DNA from: Romanomermis culicivorax
Lineage: Eukaryota > Nematoda > Enoplea > Mermithida > Mermithidae
Direction of reading: 5' to 3'
DNA: 64,000 nucleotides
Assembly: GCA_963922205.1 (NCBI GenBank)
Contig: CAWUHX010000019.1
Coordinates: 248,001-312,000, forward strand
Part shown: positions 43,860 through 56,849 of the stretch, in pieces
Layout: each line of letters begins with the position of its first letter
Position numbering within the stretch: the stretch's first letter is position 1
The notes under the pieces: generated by a model
What the model was told of the DNA's origin: nothing
The model's database searches: none
What the model saw: the letters and a program-made list of their open reading frames with translations, nothing else
Translations under genes and position numbers: made by a program

Positions 43860-45360
43860 TAGCAGTCAGAGGCAATAATGACTTGACAAGGACGGCCGTT
43901 GGTTGAAAAATTTAAACTTCTAAGTATCAGGTGACCCTTTTTCTGAGAGAAGGAGAGGTGGAAATCTAAACTCTCAGTTATTTTTCTAACTGTAACTTAA
44001 GCCTCCCCTTTCTCTCCTGGTCTACAGTGTTTCCCTAAACTCCTCTCACACACTACGTCATCTCCAGATTAGTTTATTCATAGCTAAAATGTTTTTCTGG
44101 CTTGAGGCTAGAGCAATGCTTAAACTTTTTACTAGACCAATTATTAAGAACCAGCTATAGAGAACCATGACTTTTAGATTCTAAGAATTTAGGCTTTGAT
44201 TTCTGACTTTTCCTAAGAATACAGATCTTACCATTTGATCATGGCCGTGTTTGTTCCCTCGACGTCACCATCATTGATTTATAAATGGGTCTGTGGTTGT
44301 TCTCTGGATTGTGTTTGTTTGAATCCATTTTCTTGCCAGATGCCTGATTTCTTTGTTACATTTTCTGCTCCTATATTAATCGTTCTTATTGGCAACTACT
44401 AATTTTATTTGGCAATATATTGATTATTTATCAGTCAAGTTTAGACGTTGGGATCAACATGCATGTCTAGAATTCTTTAAGAAATTTATTCAAATCAGTT
44501 TAATAACACAAGTTCTTACCTATTAGAACTCAAATTGTCTGGTTTGAATTCACTACCCTTTCTTATATTGGACTAGTTTTACTTGCAGATTGAGAAAATA
44601 AGCTACAGTATGCCTGCTGCGTCAACTACTTCTCAAAGCCCCAACCCTCAACCATAACTCAAACCCTTAGATTTTTACAATAACATGTTCAATATCTACA
44701 AGTTGCTGAACTATACTTCATTCATCTTGAAATCCCTTGTACCCAAGGTATACTACTAAAGATAACCCCAACGACCTTAGGCCATGGATAATATTTTTGA
44801 ATCATTGTGATATTTAGAACAAAATTTTTTCTGCAGATCAGAACTTGAAAGAAGTGCAATAGTGATTACCAACTTTTTCTGTACAGGCCAGCAGGATCAC
44901 TAGCTCCATACTAGAATCAGGTTCTGTTGTTGGACAAAAGAATAAGTTGAAAAAACAAAAAAAGATTGATGGTAGGTTTTCTCCTGTAATAGAAAACCTG
45001 TACTGAATTTTTGATTTCTATGGAGTGAATTTTGATGCATTTTAGACTACTTTTGCATGATATTTGATGTATTCCAGCTCAGATACTTTTGCTCTCAAAC
45101 TGATACAAATTAATTACTCTATCTTCCATTATTTAGGAGTTAGCAACTTCACAGAGCTCATTTTTCCATCCATTGAAAATTTTGTTCCAATATGTGCTGA
45201 CTTTTACATTTCTTTTAAGAGAAAAAATTTCGAGAAAAATAGAAACTGGGTCAGGGCGATATAAGTGTGTTTATCTATAAAACTTTTTTATTTATAGGGC
45301 CCTGAAACTCCTGGATGACATTTATGTTTATTGCATAGACCGTTTACCAAAAACTTTCAC
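43860..45360. other. Upstream flank of the secreted-protein gene
   Basis: No gene recognised. A non-coding 5' exon or promoter for the gene starting at 45362 could lie here, but I cannot point to a convincing core promoter. Confidence 0.35.
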
Positions 45361-45361
45361 C

Positions 45362-48300
45362 ATGCAACAGTTGACGTTTGTTGTGCTCCTGGCTCTATTT
45401 TGTGGGACTTTTGTTGCAAAGAGTGCTGCAGCAGTTGTTTCGGATGCACAAAGATCCAAGGAAGCTGTTCGTTTATGGCTATTCCAAAAACCTATGGAAA
45501 TCATGCTAGTTGAACCAACTTTGCCCGAATCCGAAATACGAATGGGAAAAGATGTATTAGGCAGAGTTGGCATGGATGACCCTGATTGTGACGTCGGACT
45601 GATATACAATTCCACTACTGAAAAATTTCTGGTAAGATTAAGATTAACTATGACAACATAATAAGATAGGATGCCCAATTTCTACCATAAACTTGATGAT
45701 GATGATGACTTAAACTTTAATTTCAAGTAAGTGTCATGAGTCGTCTCAGGCCAGGAAACCTTTGGACGAAATTTGTGAGTTTATTAACAAAAGTGATGAC
45801 AATTTGCAACTTCCGTCATTAAGAATCATAGTTGCAAATTATACAGGGACAATCTTGAATCATAGGCAGTAGGGACGCAAAGCGTGCCCAAACATGAATA
45901 TCGATTACCCAAGCTATTTTCAGCTGCCCAAACCCAAACCAAACCCGAATAAAATGCATCTCAGATACCTGAACCTGAAATGAACCCAAATAGCTTTGAC
46001 ACTTTTTTCAGGTATCATTGGGGTTTATAGGAGACTTTAGAGGACCTATATTCTGGAAAATCAATTCATCAACAACAAAATTTACTTATCAATATTTGTA
46101 ATTTAATTTTAATACATTAATGTTAACAAATAATAATTTTTCAGCAGTTTCGCCCTTCATTTTGTTTCGACTTGGTTCATAAGTTAGACATGCATGGCTA
46201 TAGAATCTTTCTTTCCAAATATCTTCTTACAAGACACACCAAAATTGGAAAATTTTTTTTTATGTAATGGCCACCATTCCAAATGCTCTTCATAAATCCT
46301 AGCTCCTCTCTTCTTTTTGTAATTTTCGATTTCCTGAAAGAGCTATATTGAAGTATATATGATCGAGGAAGCACATCCAAGATTACCATAAGCATGAGTG
46401 TATTGGCTTGTTGAGTATTTCCTTCTGAACTGCTATCTGATTCACCAGCAAAGTCTTCCATACTCAATCTGCCGAAGTTCTAGATATTCTTGTTTTGTTT
46501 CATTTGTTCATTGGCTGAGGTTCTATATCTACTGCACTTTCTTCAACGTATTTTTCAATGGGACTGGCTACCAGTCTTACCATTGAATTTTTGGAAAAAA
46601 ATCTTGTAGCATGGATCAAAGTATGTTGCAATGTGACAATGTGCATTCTGAAATGTCATTGCTCTTTTAAACTTGTGTCCAGCTTTCTACTCTAATTTTT
46701 TCTTACTCATTCTGTTCTACATTGCCAAGTCATTTCTCCATACCTTCAAAAACTGTGTCAACAAAAGTACCGATACTTTATTATATGAGAAGCATTGACA
46801 CAATGATCATAACCCATGTACAAGTATGCATACTGCAATGCAGTAATACTAGAAAAAAGTTAACCTATCTTCATTTAATTAGCAGCACCTGAGCCCTAGT
46901 AATTTTAGGATCAATTTCTGAACAAGAACCTGAACCCAAATAAATCAAATTGGACTACCCGAACCTGAACCCAAACCCAAGTAAATCGATATTCACTACC
47001 CGTTGCATTCCTCCAGTGTTGAAGTGTTGTATACCTCAAACCATTGATCCTCTGCATACAAGGATTATCTAATATTACTGGACTAGCTGGATACTTGTAT
47101 AGTTTGATTGTAGCTGTAATTGCATGTATTTGTTGAACCATGGGGTGGATAACTGGATGCACTGTTACAATTAAGGCATATATGATCTCAAAATTTTTAT
47201 AATGTTTGACTTCGTTCCAAGTTGGATTAGAACAGTGCATCTTAGGTAAGAGTCCAGGGCTCAAATTCATAGGCCAGGGTTCAGATGTACCTGACCTGCT
47301 GAGTTGGTTTGGGGAATCATAGTGTGCAAAGTCTCGATCTACATCCATAATTCAGAACAAAAGTTCTCAACATTAATATCAGGCATGAACAACAAAATTT
47401 TCAATAGGTTGAGGCATCTGCAAGCTTTTTTTTGTTCATATCAAAACTATGTTTTTTGTCAATTTAGGCTACTAAGTGCATCATTTTTTTACTGAGAAAT
47501 GTTCATATTGTGTCCTAGATTCATTTTATCACAAAAATATTTACTGTGTTATCAATGTTTCGACATTAACAATGATGTTTATAAACAATTTGTAGTCATG
47601 TGTTTGGGAAAAATTGCTTAAATGCGCCTCCACAAGTTAATTAGAAAAGAGTTTTTGTTGTAAACAAATTATTGCTGAGAAAATGAATATTGGAACCAGG
47701 AAATCTTTCAGGTTATGTGTTCTGTCTTGGATAATGACTTGACCAAGTTGAAAATAGATTAGCCTTGGGATAAGTGGTAAATATCCAACTAGAATTATAG
47801 CAGATAAATAGCTAATTTTGATAAGGCTAACTAACACAACATATAATATCAAAGGACTGAATAGTACAATAAATAAAATGAATGAATGTAAAAAAGAACA
47901 CAAGTTATATAGTATCACAGAAAATCACAGAATGTTCTAGAACCTCAGAGAATATAGAAGAATATTATAGAATATTGTGGAAGGTTATTGAACTTTGTGG
48001 TATGATGCAGTACATGGAATGTACCTGCACATGATATTATGGGATCATACTGTAAGATATGCATCACTTATACTCATAAGATATGCATCACTTATACTCC
48101 AACATCATATTATGTGATCATACTGTAAGATATGTATCATTAAAATTGCACAATTTATGTGTTTGGCTCCTGATGTAAAACTGCTAAATAAAGGTGCTAA
48201 CTTGGTTGACCCTAAAAGACACCCAATTAAACAATATAAACAATTATTTGGCAACCAAGATACATACAAAAAATTTGTTTCAACGGACAGAAAATAAAGT

Positions 48301-51300
48301 TCCTGGAAAGGAAGAAATTTGCAGAGGGTGAGGAAAAATGATACAATTGCTCTGCAGATTTCACTGTCTGCAGCGTATCACTACCCAATTTTTGATTTGG
48401 AATGAACTTACGAAAAACCAGCAATGACAAATTCTACTTAATATGGCTGTGGGACATTTGACTTTTATTCTAGCATGTAAATTGTGTTCAATAATGGATG
48501 CAGATGAAGGATAAAGTCTCAATCTTTAGCCACGTGAACCCTTTGAACCTTTATCAGTCTTCATGAACCATTTTCAGTTTGAAGGATAACCAGGTATGTT
48601 AATTGAACATTATCTAAACTGACAGAAGTGCCTGTGAATTTGACTGTTCAGAGTACATGCACATAGGGGGTAGGGAGGAGAAAACCCCCATAACTGACCC
48701 GCCTTGCCAAAAAAAGCCGTCCAACAACCTCCTGAATTTTTTCCAAGACATATGTTTCGATGATTTTTGTGCATATTTCGTATGGAAAACAGGCACACAG
48801 AACTTTTTTTTGTTTTTTTGCTCACCCACCTCCCTACCCCCCTGGAAAAAAGTCCATGGATCCTACCCTAAGGAAAATTGTAGCTGTGCATGTCTGATAG
48901 TAAAACATTAAAAATTCAGCAAAGAAAACCTGAGAATGGCATGTTTGATGCAGCTAATGCTTGTACAGATAAATTTAGCAATCCATAGGAAAATTTGACT
49001 TTCCCATCAGTGCACACATTTAGTGAAGGCTGTTGAATATTTTTTGCATGATTGTCGAGACAAGTATTCCCTGGTTAGTATACAGGGAGCAGTTCAGTGA
49101 TGAGCTGAACTATTTGTTGGAAAGTGCAGCTGGAGAACGTTTGGATGTCAGGAGATCTGAATAAGTAATTGATCATTATAATTATGAATCAGTTCTGAAA
49201 TGAGGCATCTGTAAAGGAGTTGGATTGACCCGGGAACAGGATGTGCTGTAGATGGCATTGATGTCCATTGATGTCATTCTATAGCACTGATGTGCCTGAT
49301 TTCCTCCATAGAGCAATAACATAAATGTGCCAATTTGAAGGAGTCAAAACACACACACATATGTATGATATTAATTAAGTCATGGTGGCTAAGTAGAGAT
49401 GAAAAGCCCAGAATGAACAAATACAGAAAAGCATGAGTTTGTCAACTGGTGAAAATTTGTACAAAACACTACATTCCTAATACAATCTGTAGTTAACTAT
49501 CCATTGGCATGACTGATCCTAACATTGTCACAATTCCTTCTAGAGGAAACTTTCCTTAAACCAGCAGGACAATTTTCCTGAAACAAGTACCAATAAGGAG
49601 CCCTCGAAAAACTCTAAAGACTTTCATAATCATTTTTTGTGAAATTTTTATGAATGATGATAAGAAAATTTAAAAAAAGCATAAACAAAATCAATTTTTT
49701 TGGATTAGAATTGTAATGAATTCAAGTTTTTAATGATACAACTAAGTCCTTTTCTTTTATTTCCATAAAACACTAACTAAAGAAAGCTGGCAAATAAAAA
49801 ATTCGTATTATTAATCATAAAGCACAATAACATGAAGTTTCATATTAAATTAGTGGGTTTCTTACAGGACATTCGCTCACAATTGAGTTTTCTGAAAAAA
49901 TACCCATATTGAGAAACCATTAAATATTCTCTACAATTGTGCACCATTTTTTTATGCTACAGTATGATTGTTGATTTTTTTAGCTTGTGATTCAGGTCAA
50001 ATGGCAACTCTAAAAACACTGTAAACATAAACACTTGAAATTGGGGAGGAGGAAGACCAGCAAGGAAGCACAAAATGTCTGCTATACACTAACTTTTTCC
50101 CTTAACTTTGTCTGTTTTAACATTTTCTTTCAAGCCACAGCTTAACATTCTGGATGTGTTTTCTGCAGGAATTGAGATGCAATCAAGACACACTTTAATG
50201 ACAGTGAAGATATAGTCTTTGGGCTGGAACCATCATTTGGAAGTTATGCATCTGATTTAGATCTCAGAATTTTTTTCAGATAACAGTATTAATAGCCCAA
50301 CTACCTTAAGTGTTGAACATTGGTGGCTAGAATTGCTGCAGCTTCCATATTTTTTTAGAACATTGATTGGCAATTTTTTAGCCAGTAATGCAATCTACTG
50401 ATTCTATCTGGTATTGATTTTATCTCAAGTATGCTTGGAGGATATGTCAGTCTTGCTTGCGATATGTTCACTCTGCATTGACAACATTGAACAAAGCAGA
50501 GTACACAAGGATCCTTGTGCAGAACATGCCAGGTTAGGCAGGAAGATGTCATATGGTGAGATTCAGTATTTGCGATGAATCAATTAAGCCTCAAATAAAT
50601 CTAAACTCGTGAAACTTACTAGGTCAATGATTAAGTGCACTCATCACCAGTAATGAATTTTTTTCACAGGTAATGTTGGACAAGTTTCGAGCTAAACAGC
50701 TGCTCGATACTAATGACTACATAGAGTTGAAGAGCCAGCTCGAACAAGGCCGACTATTTTCAAAGGACTTCATTAGCACAAAGTTGCACCAAGTTATCAC
50801 TGGCAATATTCTCCTGGTAGATACGACAGTGTCAAGAAACGATCCAAAGAGCTTGAGCTGGTTCTACTCCATATGTAGAGTCAACTTCAAACAGAACATT
50901 GTAATTACGGGGGAGGACCTAGAAAGTAAGCTATTAGCTTCAAATTAGCCTGAAACTTGTTATTCTAGGCATCAGAAGAACTCATAGAATAATTGACATT
51001 CATTCACCAAACCATTAATATAAATGATTTTTAGTTCTATATATGAGTCCTACGAGAAGAGCATACTGTAACTGTTTTTGATGTGACTGTCCTCAGTGAT
51101 GCAGTTCCACTATGATTGTCCAATAAGATGAGACACCATCAGATAGAATAATTCTGGCTGCATGTAGGTAAGTATTATTAGTGCAGTAGTTTCATGGTTG
51201 TGGCCTGAGAATTTGTTCAATAATCTGACTTAAGTATTTGCTGAATTTACAACCTTGATGGTTGCTTTCTCTAATTGTAAAATTTTCTATCATTTAGAAA

Positions 51301-51464
51301 TTAAGACCTATTTAATTTATCTGCGCAAAAAAGAATGGTTCGAAAGGAGTGGACCCTATTGTCGACTGCTGCTGGAAAAGTATGAAGAAAATAAGAAATA
51401 TTTGCCTTTCAGTGGTGTCGATGAAACTTTCAATCCTGAAGACTATACACGTGGATCATTGTGA
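45362..51464 (+). CDS. Predicted secreted ~230 aa protein of unknown family (gene A)
   Basis: Three exons join with exact phases. Exon 1 is 45362-45631 (90 codons, donor GTAAGA, phase 0). Exon 2 is 50670-50925 (donor GTAAGC, phase 1). Exon 3 is 51298-51464 (stop TGA). The N-terminus QLTFVVLLALFCGTFVAKS is a clear signal peptide, so the protein is probably secreted; no membrane segment follows. The mature part is polar and helical-looking, with DPKSLSWFYSICRV in exon 2 and IKTYLIYLRKKEWFERSG then KYEENKKYLP in exon 3. One potential N-glycosylation site (NST) ends exon 1. Intron 1 is about 5 kb and holds a hAT relic, an R3 repeat and a MITE. Exons 2 and 3 have paralogues at 61603-62337 with the same phases, and exon 3 is the same length. 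I do not recognise the family. Confidence 0.8.
45868..47020 (-). mobile_element. hAT element relic in intron 1 of gene A
   Basis: Imperfect inverted ends (CAGTAGGGACGCAAAGCG near 45868; its counterpart, ending near 47020, reads CACTGGAGGAATGCAACGGG on the minus strand), each followed inward by AATATCGATT. On the minus strand, 46467-46198 contains a Ser/acid-rich segment and WNGGHYIKKNFPILVCLVRR, resembling the hAT C-terminal dimerisation region. The rest of the transposase is unreadable. Runs of AACCCGAACC-type sequence lie inside both ends. Confidence 0.55.
47800..48150 (+). repeat. Interspersed repeat R3, copy 2
   Basis: Collinear with 19165-19610: AATAGCTAATTTTGATAAGG, then GAATGTTCTAGAAC, TATAGAATATTGTGGAAGGT, and two or three ~49 bp units containing GATCATACTGTAAGATATG. 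It lies within intron 1 of gene A. Confidence 0.7.
48649..48896 (-). mobile_element. MITE with CAGACATGCACA termini, copy 2
   Basis: Reverse-complement match to 15525-15767 over its full length, with inverted ends CAGAGTACATGCACATAG and GCTGTGCATGTCTG. It lies in intron 1 of gene A. Confidence 0.6.
48900..50660. other. Intron 1 of gene A, right part
   Basis: AT-rich intronic sequence with no additional exon recognised and no repeat shared with the rest of the window. Confidence 0.4.
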
Positions 51465-53300
51465 AGACTACTATGAAAAAAATAGTATTGTCAAAGCTTA
51501 ATGAATAATATTATGATTTTTGTCTGGGAAATGAAAATTATTTAATTAAAATTGTTCTCAAACTCTGCAATAATCATAAATTGAGTCATTTTGCCATAAG
51601 AAATCAATACTAACTTTTCATTTTTACTGATGAATGATAGTCCTCATTTGATATTAGTGTGGACATTTCACCTCCATCTAATATTGCCTGCACTGCTGAT
51701 TCAGCCACATATGAGATTATTGTAGTGTTTTTTCGACAATATAGGCGGATTTCAATATAATTTGGGAGCTGTTGGGAGTTGCGCTCAGGTGCATCATAAT
51801 TCCTGTAGTTGACCATTCCAAGGTAAATACTGTAGTTTTACATTCTGAAGGCAGTAGTACATGTTGTCTATAACTATAGGGTATTTTTCACCAGTGTGTA
51901 CATGCTCACTTGTCTCGCCAAGCTCCTATAACTACTGCTGGAAAGTTTAGTTTATTGAAACATCAAAACAACAACTCTGGGTATGCAGCTGACAACATTT
52001 CTTGAACTCTCAACTTTGTTTTGAAGAGCTTTGTATTCAGAGATCCTAAATCAAGATGGGAAAGTAATTGTTGGACCATGCTCGCATATTTCAACTGGAA
52101 TTTGACTTTGGACTCTTATACAGTACAATACCACTGTTGATAAGTATGGATTAGATACACAGGAACACATTTTTCGTGGATGCAGTTTAGCATTCCCAGG
52201 TTTTCCAGCCACCTGAAGGTGAAACTGTCAAACATAGACACAGGTCAGAATTTTATGGTAAACAAATTTGGGGGCGTTTATAGAGGCAATCATTTACTAA
52301 TGCTGAGTTTTATATATTAATGGCTAGGCTTAGTACCTTATTTAAAAATTGTCAAGGACTTTTAGATCAAAACTTTTTACTACTGCTTTCAGACCATGAC
52401 CCCAATTAGAAGCATCAACAATAATTGAAAAACTAAGTAGTTGGAAACTCTTTGGATATGCTGCTGATCAAAGGCCAATTTTTGGACATGGGGATGACTT
52501 GATGCTTGAAAATATTGAGTATCTGAATTAGTGATCCTTACAGGATCCCAGTCCCCGTAAGAATACTGGGGATCCCCGGCGTTTTCGTCATCGTCCCCAT
52601 CCCCGGTCTAAAAAAGTCATCAGGGATTCCGTTTTTTGGGGAATTTCATTTTAGTAATGCAATTTGTTCAGCACACCACATTTTCCGTTAGCTAATATAA
52701 CTACACTTTAATTTATTAGGTACAAAACAACGAACAAAATTATAGAAAAATATAGTATTATACATATTACAGGGTTCATACACAACCTAGAAAACCTGCA
52801 AAACACAGGGAATTTTTTTCAGGTCTGGAAAACACAGGGAATTTTGTGGAAAAATAAATATTTTGTGTTAAATAGTATAGAGGATAATCGTCAAATTTTT
52901 TCGCGGCACTGCGGCAAGTTTTCTTATTCGACTATGCACATTGAAAGTGAAATTGTTTAAAATCATCAAGTATTTGAGATCGTTTTTTTTAGTTTTTCAA
53001 CTTTAACTTTCAATTTAGCCTTTAAATTATTATGTCAAAGTCAACGTTTCTTTTGGATTGTATGGGTAATATTCGAGAAAACATTCAAACTCCCCATTTA
53101 TGCCAGAAAATTGGAGACTAATCAACAATATGTTTTCGGCTATATAGAGCATTCATATATGCAAGTGAAAAAAAATCGAGTCTGGTCAGGATTTTTTCTA
53201 GGTTAATTATAGGAGCCATGACTTCTAAAAACTCTTGTCAGAGGGTCAATTCCTCTGACCTTTGGTCCTCTAATTATCTCACTTTCATTTTCTAAAGTTC
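51465..53300. other. Intergenic, no confident gene
   Basis: No exon chain recognised. I looked here for a first exon of the paralogue at 61603 (signal peptide followed by a phase 0 donor) and did not find one. Confidence 0.35.
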
Positions 53301-54030
53301 CTTTGTTGTTAAAGTGCTTTCATTTATTCTTAGGTAAACAAACCGGTAAAACGGTTTGTGTCACATACATTTTTGGGTCAAAATACATAAATGGTGGTGC
53401 GGATGTTTTGCATGCAACTGGCAAGTCGATGTTAGACGTGTTGCAGTATGTTTTTTCATTGTTAACTTTTACTTATCATTATCGTCTGGTCGCTTTTCTT
53501 ATTGTGTCTTTGGAGAAGACTCGCGGTGACTGAGGAAGGATTGAGGCCGCATTCACCGCTCGCATTATTGTGTGTTTTGATTTTCGCGTCGCGGATTCAT
53601 GTTGAGGACTCCCGCGGCCTAAGGAGATTTTCGACGTTCAATCTTGATCAAGGAGATTAGTGTGTGGTTGTTCAGGAGTTAGGTAGACTGTTTTGTCTTT
53701 GGACAAGCTTTCAGCTTAGGTCGTGGATTAAGATACCCTGAAGTCCCTGGGGCTCTGTGCACAGGGACAAAAAGAAGGGTCAGCGACGTAGGGAGGAAAC
53801 CAGCGCTTGTGTTCACCCTTTGGCACTTTGCATTCCGTTTATCACTTGCTCACTGTTGTATTTACACTTTTGTCTTTTCCAGAATAAACACCTTTGTTCA
53901 TCAAGTCTCCGTGACCTGCAGTAGGATTGTATTCAGTACCGGGTTAGCGTCAGGGGCCCTACTAGATTGGATCTCCCGAGAACCGCAGCTAGGTAGCCGA
54001 GGGCATACGACAACCTATACGACATTCTGA
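53300..54030 (+). other. GC-richer LTR-like block
   Basis: Base composition is distinctly more GC-rich than the surroundings. It contains an AATAAA (53882-53887) followed by a GC-rich tail ending near CCTATACGACA, which resembles the R-U5 part of an LTR. I could not identify matching TG...CA ends or a target duplication, so the call is tentative. Confidence 0.3.
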
Positions 54031-54599
54031 GTGACTCCTAAAAATTCAAGGGCACACGCCAACATGGCTTATAAAAATTAGAGCCTAACGACCCTTTTGA
54101 TTGGATGAGTTTCCTGTAGGCAGATTCATTCTTATGCGTTTTTAAGAAAACATATCAAAAATTTTGTGGCGCTTCGCACCGGATTTCAAATCACTTATGA
54201 TTTTTGTTATCATTTCTGTTGTGCTCGCTTATAGCTTTTAATCATCAACATATTATGGATGAATATTTGACCTTGTATTGTTTTTTCACATATTTGACTA
54301 AAACCTAGATTTTTCTGGATTATTTCCACAAAATCATATTGTGGTTCTTTAGAATGTTCGACTTTCGGGAAAGATAACTTTTTGCATTGGGAAAACAATT
54401 AAGCGTGGGACAATAGCAGAGGTCCTTCTGCCTGAAAAAGTCACTCAATTCATTGCTGTTAGCCTAATTTTTGAGTTTTAATTGGCCTGACTGAATTTTA
54501 TAACGATATAGAATATCAAAATCCAAATTTTTTCCGATGCTCTGCACGGCATAAGTTACCGATCAATATCCGAGTCCAAAGTAAAATATCTATCACACT

Positions 54600-54850
54600 T
54601 TTTTATGGTTTATATCAGTGTTTTTTTGCACTGTGCAAAACTTTTTCCGCTCGTGCAAAAATTTTTTTTCGGATTTTTTGCACCTTACAAAGAAAATATT
54701 TATCAAGTGTGAAAAAAATTTGGTGTTTTCATTTAGAAAAGATGTGTGCTTTTTTGGTGCATTCTACTTGGTGCAAATTTTGGTGCATTCTACTTGGTGC
54801 AAATCTCAAATTTTTCGGGTGCTTGGCGCCCGAAACATTACTATAATACA
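54600..54850 (+). repeat. TGCAAA/GGTGCA-rich repeat relic
   Basis: Contains a perfect ~23 bp direct repeat around TTGGTGCATTCTACTTGGTG (about 54753 and 54778) and a short inverted word, TTTTGCACTGTGCAAAA. Probably the remains of a non-autonomous element; no ends defined. Confidence 0.35.
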
Positions 54851-55056
54851 CATTATTCCCACCTGTGGGTGGATGGGTATAACAGATATGCATAAGCATT
54901 TATATTAACTCACAAAGTTGTACTAGACACGGTTCAATTTTAAGCATTATTGAGTGTACCTATATGGTTTTGTATAGTGTAGGTAGTTATCGAGATCTTT
55001 TAGTCATGTCTAGGCCCTGGAGTAGCAAATTTTGTGAAAAAGGAGTTTATTGTCGC

Positions 55057-55090
55057 CTGAGGAAGGTAATAGGTAGACTACCGAAACGTC
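55057..55090 (+). ncRNA. Hammerhead ribozyme-like motif in left Penelope repeat
   Basis: CTGAGGA (core CUGANGA), an imperfect stem II (GGTAAT with ACTACC), then GAAAC and GTC directly after, as in minimal hammerheads with a two-base helix III. Hammerheads are known in Penelope-like element repeats. An extra A sits between the core and stem II and helix I is weak, so activity is doubtful. Confidence 0.45.
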
Positions 55091-56069
55091 GTATTACCAT
55101 AACCGCTGTACACCATAACCACTGGCAAAATAAAAGCGTTATATAATTTTTATGCGATTGTAAGGCCAAGGAATGGAGAATCATAATGTTATACACCAAT
55201 CGCAAACAACCTTTCACCAAATATTATGTACACAGTATGGCCCTGACAAACTTACTATATTCCGGAAACTTGACAGGTGCAGTGCTAAACTATCTGAATG
55301 CACATCAACCCTAACATTCCTGATGAGATGCAGGGATAACAACATCACTCCTAGATTCCTTCGACTTACAGACCCTTGTGGCCCACAAAGATCAAGGACA
55401 ATCCTCAGACATGCAGAACTTGCATTAGTAAGAGAAAGGATTAATTAAGTGAGGTATAAGAAATACCAGCTAACAGCAGAAAAACAAGAACTGGAGACAA
55501 GCATACAGTCCAAGGTAATAGATGAACACTGGCAAAGGATGAACACATCAACCAAACACACAGCCAGAGTTACACTTGAGAATGCCAAGAACAGGCAAAA
55601 AGCAAAGTTCCCACAGCTGATGCCAAAGAATGTGAATGCACCAAAACTAGACATAAACAAAGTGGTTGTGAACAAAAGCAATAGGCAACTAACGGATGTA
55701 GAAAGAAAAGTGCTAGCCAAAGGAATGAACTTTGCTATTACACCACAGCAACATCCAATGGCAGACATAGTTACCAACATCAAATGTGCAGCACATTTCA
55801 TAGAAAATGACAGACGAGGTGATTTTCGGTTCGAAATTAGGAAAGCAATTGAACATGAGCGAAAACCCAAGCATAACATAACATGACAGGAAGCCAGTGC
55901 TATCAGGAACCTGAAGCGTGATACTACCAGCTGACAAGGGTCGCCCAACAGTACTACTGAACACTGATGAGTATGACAAGAAGATCATGGCAATACTGGA
56001 TGATAGAACATTCCCTCAAGTTCAATTCCCTCAAGTAGCAAATTTTGTGAAAAAGGAGTTTATTGTTGC

Positions 56070-56103
56070 CTGAGGAAGGTAGTAGGCAGACTACCGAAAC
56101 GTC
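56070..56103 (+). ncRNA. Hammerhead ribozyme-like motif in right Penelope repeat
   Basis: CTGAGGA at 56070-56076, stem II GGTAGT/ACTACC (56078-56083 with 56090-56095, 6-nt loop), GAAAC at 56096-56100 and GTC at 56101-56103. Stem II is perfect here. Helix I (TGC before the core with GCA after GTC) is only three pairs. The A at 56077 is an extra base relative to the canonical core. Confidence 0.5.
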
Positions 56104-56255
56104 GCATTACCATAACCACTGTATTATTATTCGTTCACTGTGTGCCTACGGGCAAAATAAAACTATTATATAATTTTTATGGGCTTGTAAGGCCAAGGAA
56201 TGGAGAATCATAATGTTATACACCAATCGCAAACAACCTTTCGCCAAATATTAGG

Positions 56256-56840
56256 CTGACGCAGTCAATATCTAAGTATATAATATCTAATATCTATGTG
56301 CGATGAAAACCTGAAAAATAGGTGGCACTGCTCCACTTCGTTTAGTTGGGGTCTTTAAGTCATCAACTATTAGATCAGTGATTTCCATAATCGATTGCCT
56401 TGTAAAACGATAGTGACTGTATAGTTCATCATCATTGTATCTATCTAGGGGATTCAATCTATCTCGGAAAATCCGTGGTCGCAACCAAAAAAAAATTATC
56501 ATCTTGGTCATTTCTCAACTCTTGTAATATTCGACGCAACATACTTTCAGTGGAAAAGATACACAGACTAACTAAAGTTAGCCTGCCTGGAGGAGGCTAT
56601 CTTTTTTGGCTCATTTTGGACTGATTTTGAGACGGCTAACTTGCTTAGACAGCTTCTTGAAACTGACCTGTCTAACTTTTTTTTGCATGACAAAAAAAAA
56701 GTTAGCCTGCTAACTTTTTGAGCTGCCTCAAAAGTTAGCCATCTTTGTGAAACAGAGTCACTAAAGTGAGCCAGCTAACTTGCTGGGCTCACCAAAAGTT
56801 AGCACGCTAACTCGAGTTAGACCGCTTTGTGAAACCGGCT
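56256..56840 (-). mobile_element. Third Harbinger relic (transposase N-terminus and terminus)
   Basis: Minus-strand frame 56511-56287 reads PRIFRDRLNPLDRYNDDELY, YRFTRQSIMEITDLIVDD and AVPPIFQVFIAHRY, the N-terminal domain of Harbinger transposases. The right end, read outward-in on the minus strand, is AGCCGGTTTCACAAAGCGG, a Harbinger-type terminus followed by inverted GTTAGCCNGCTAACTT words (56580-56820). The element is cut at its left by the Penelope repeat ending at 56255. Confidence 0.7.
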
Positions 56841-56849
56841 GCTGATAAG

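Larger units (their letters stand above)
55015..56255 (+). mobile_element. Penelope-like element, internally deleted, with long direct terminal repeats
   Basis: Two direct repeats of about 205-220 bp (about 55020-55223 and 56033-56254) share AGTAGCAAATTTTGTGAAAA, CCTGAGGAAGGTA, CCGAAACGTCG and TGGAGAATCATAATGTTATA. Between them is the N-terminal part of a Penelope-like protein: ATG at 55173 inside the left repeat, then VVNKSNRQLTDVERKVLAKG, MNFAITPQQHPMADIV and KPKHNIT, the conserved region ahead of the reverse transcriptase. In-frame stops at 55446 and 55884, then loss of frame near 55925. The reverse transcriptase and endonuclease are absent. The deletion joins near a TTCCCTCAAGT direct repeat (about 56012-56036). 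Confidence 0.82.

Noticed and set aside
55445-55988. 167-codon hydrophobic minus-strand ORF
   Set aside because: Shadow of the Penelope-like N-terminal coding region on the + strand.
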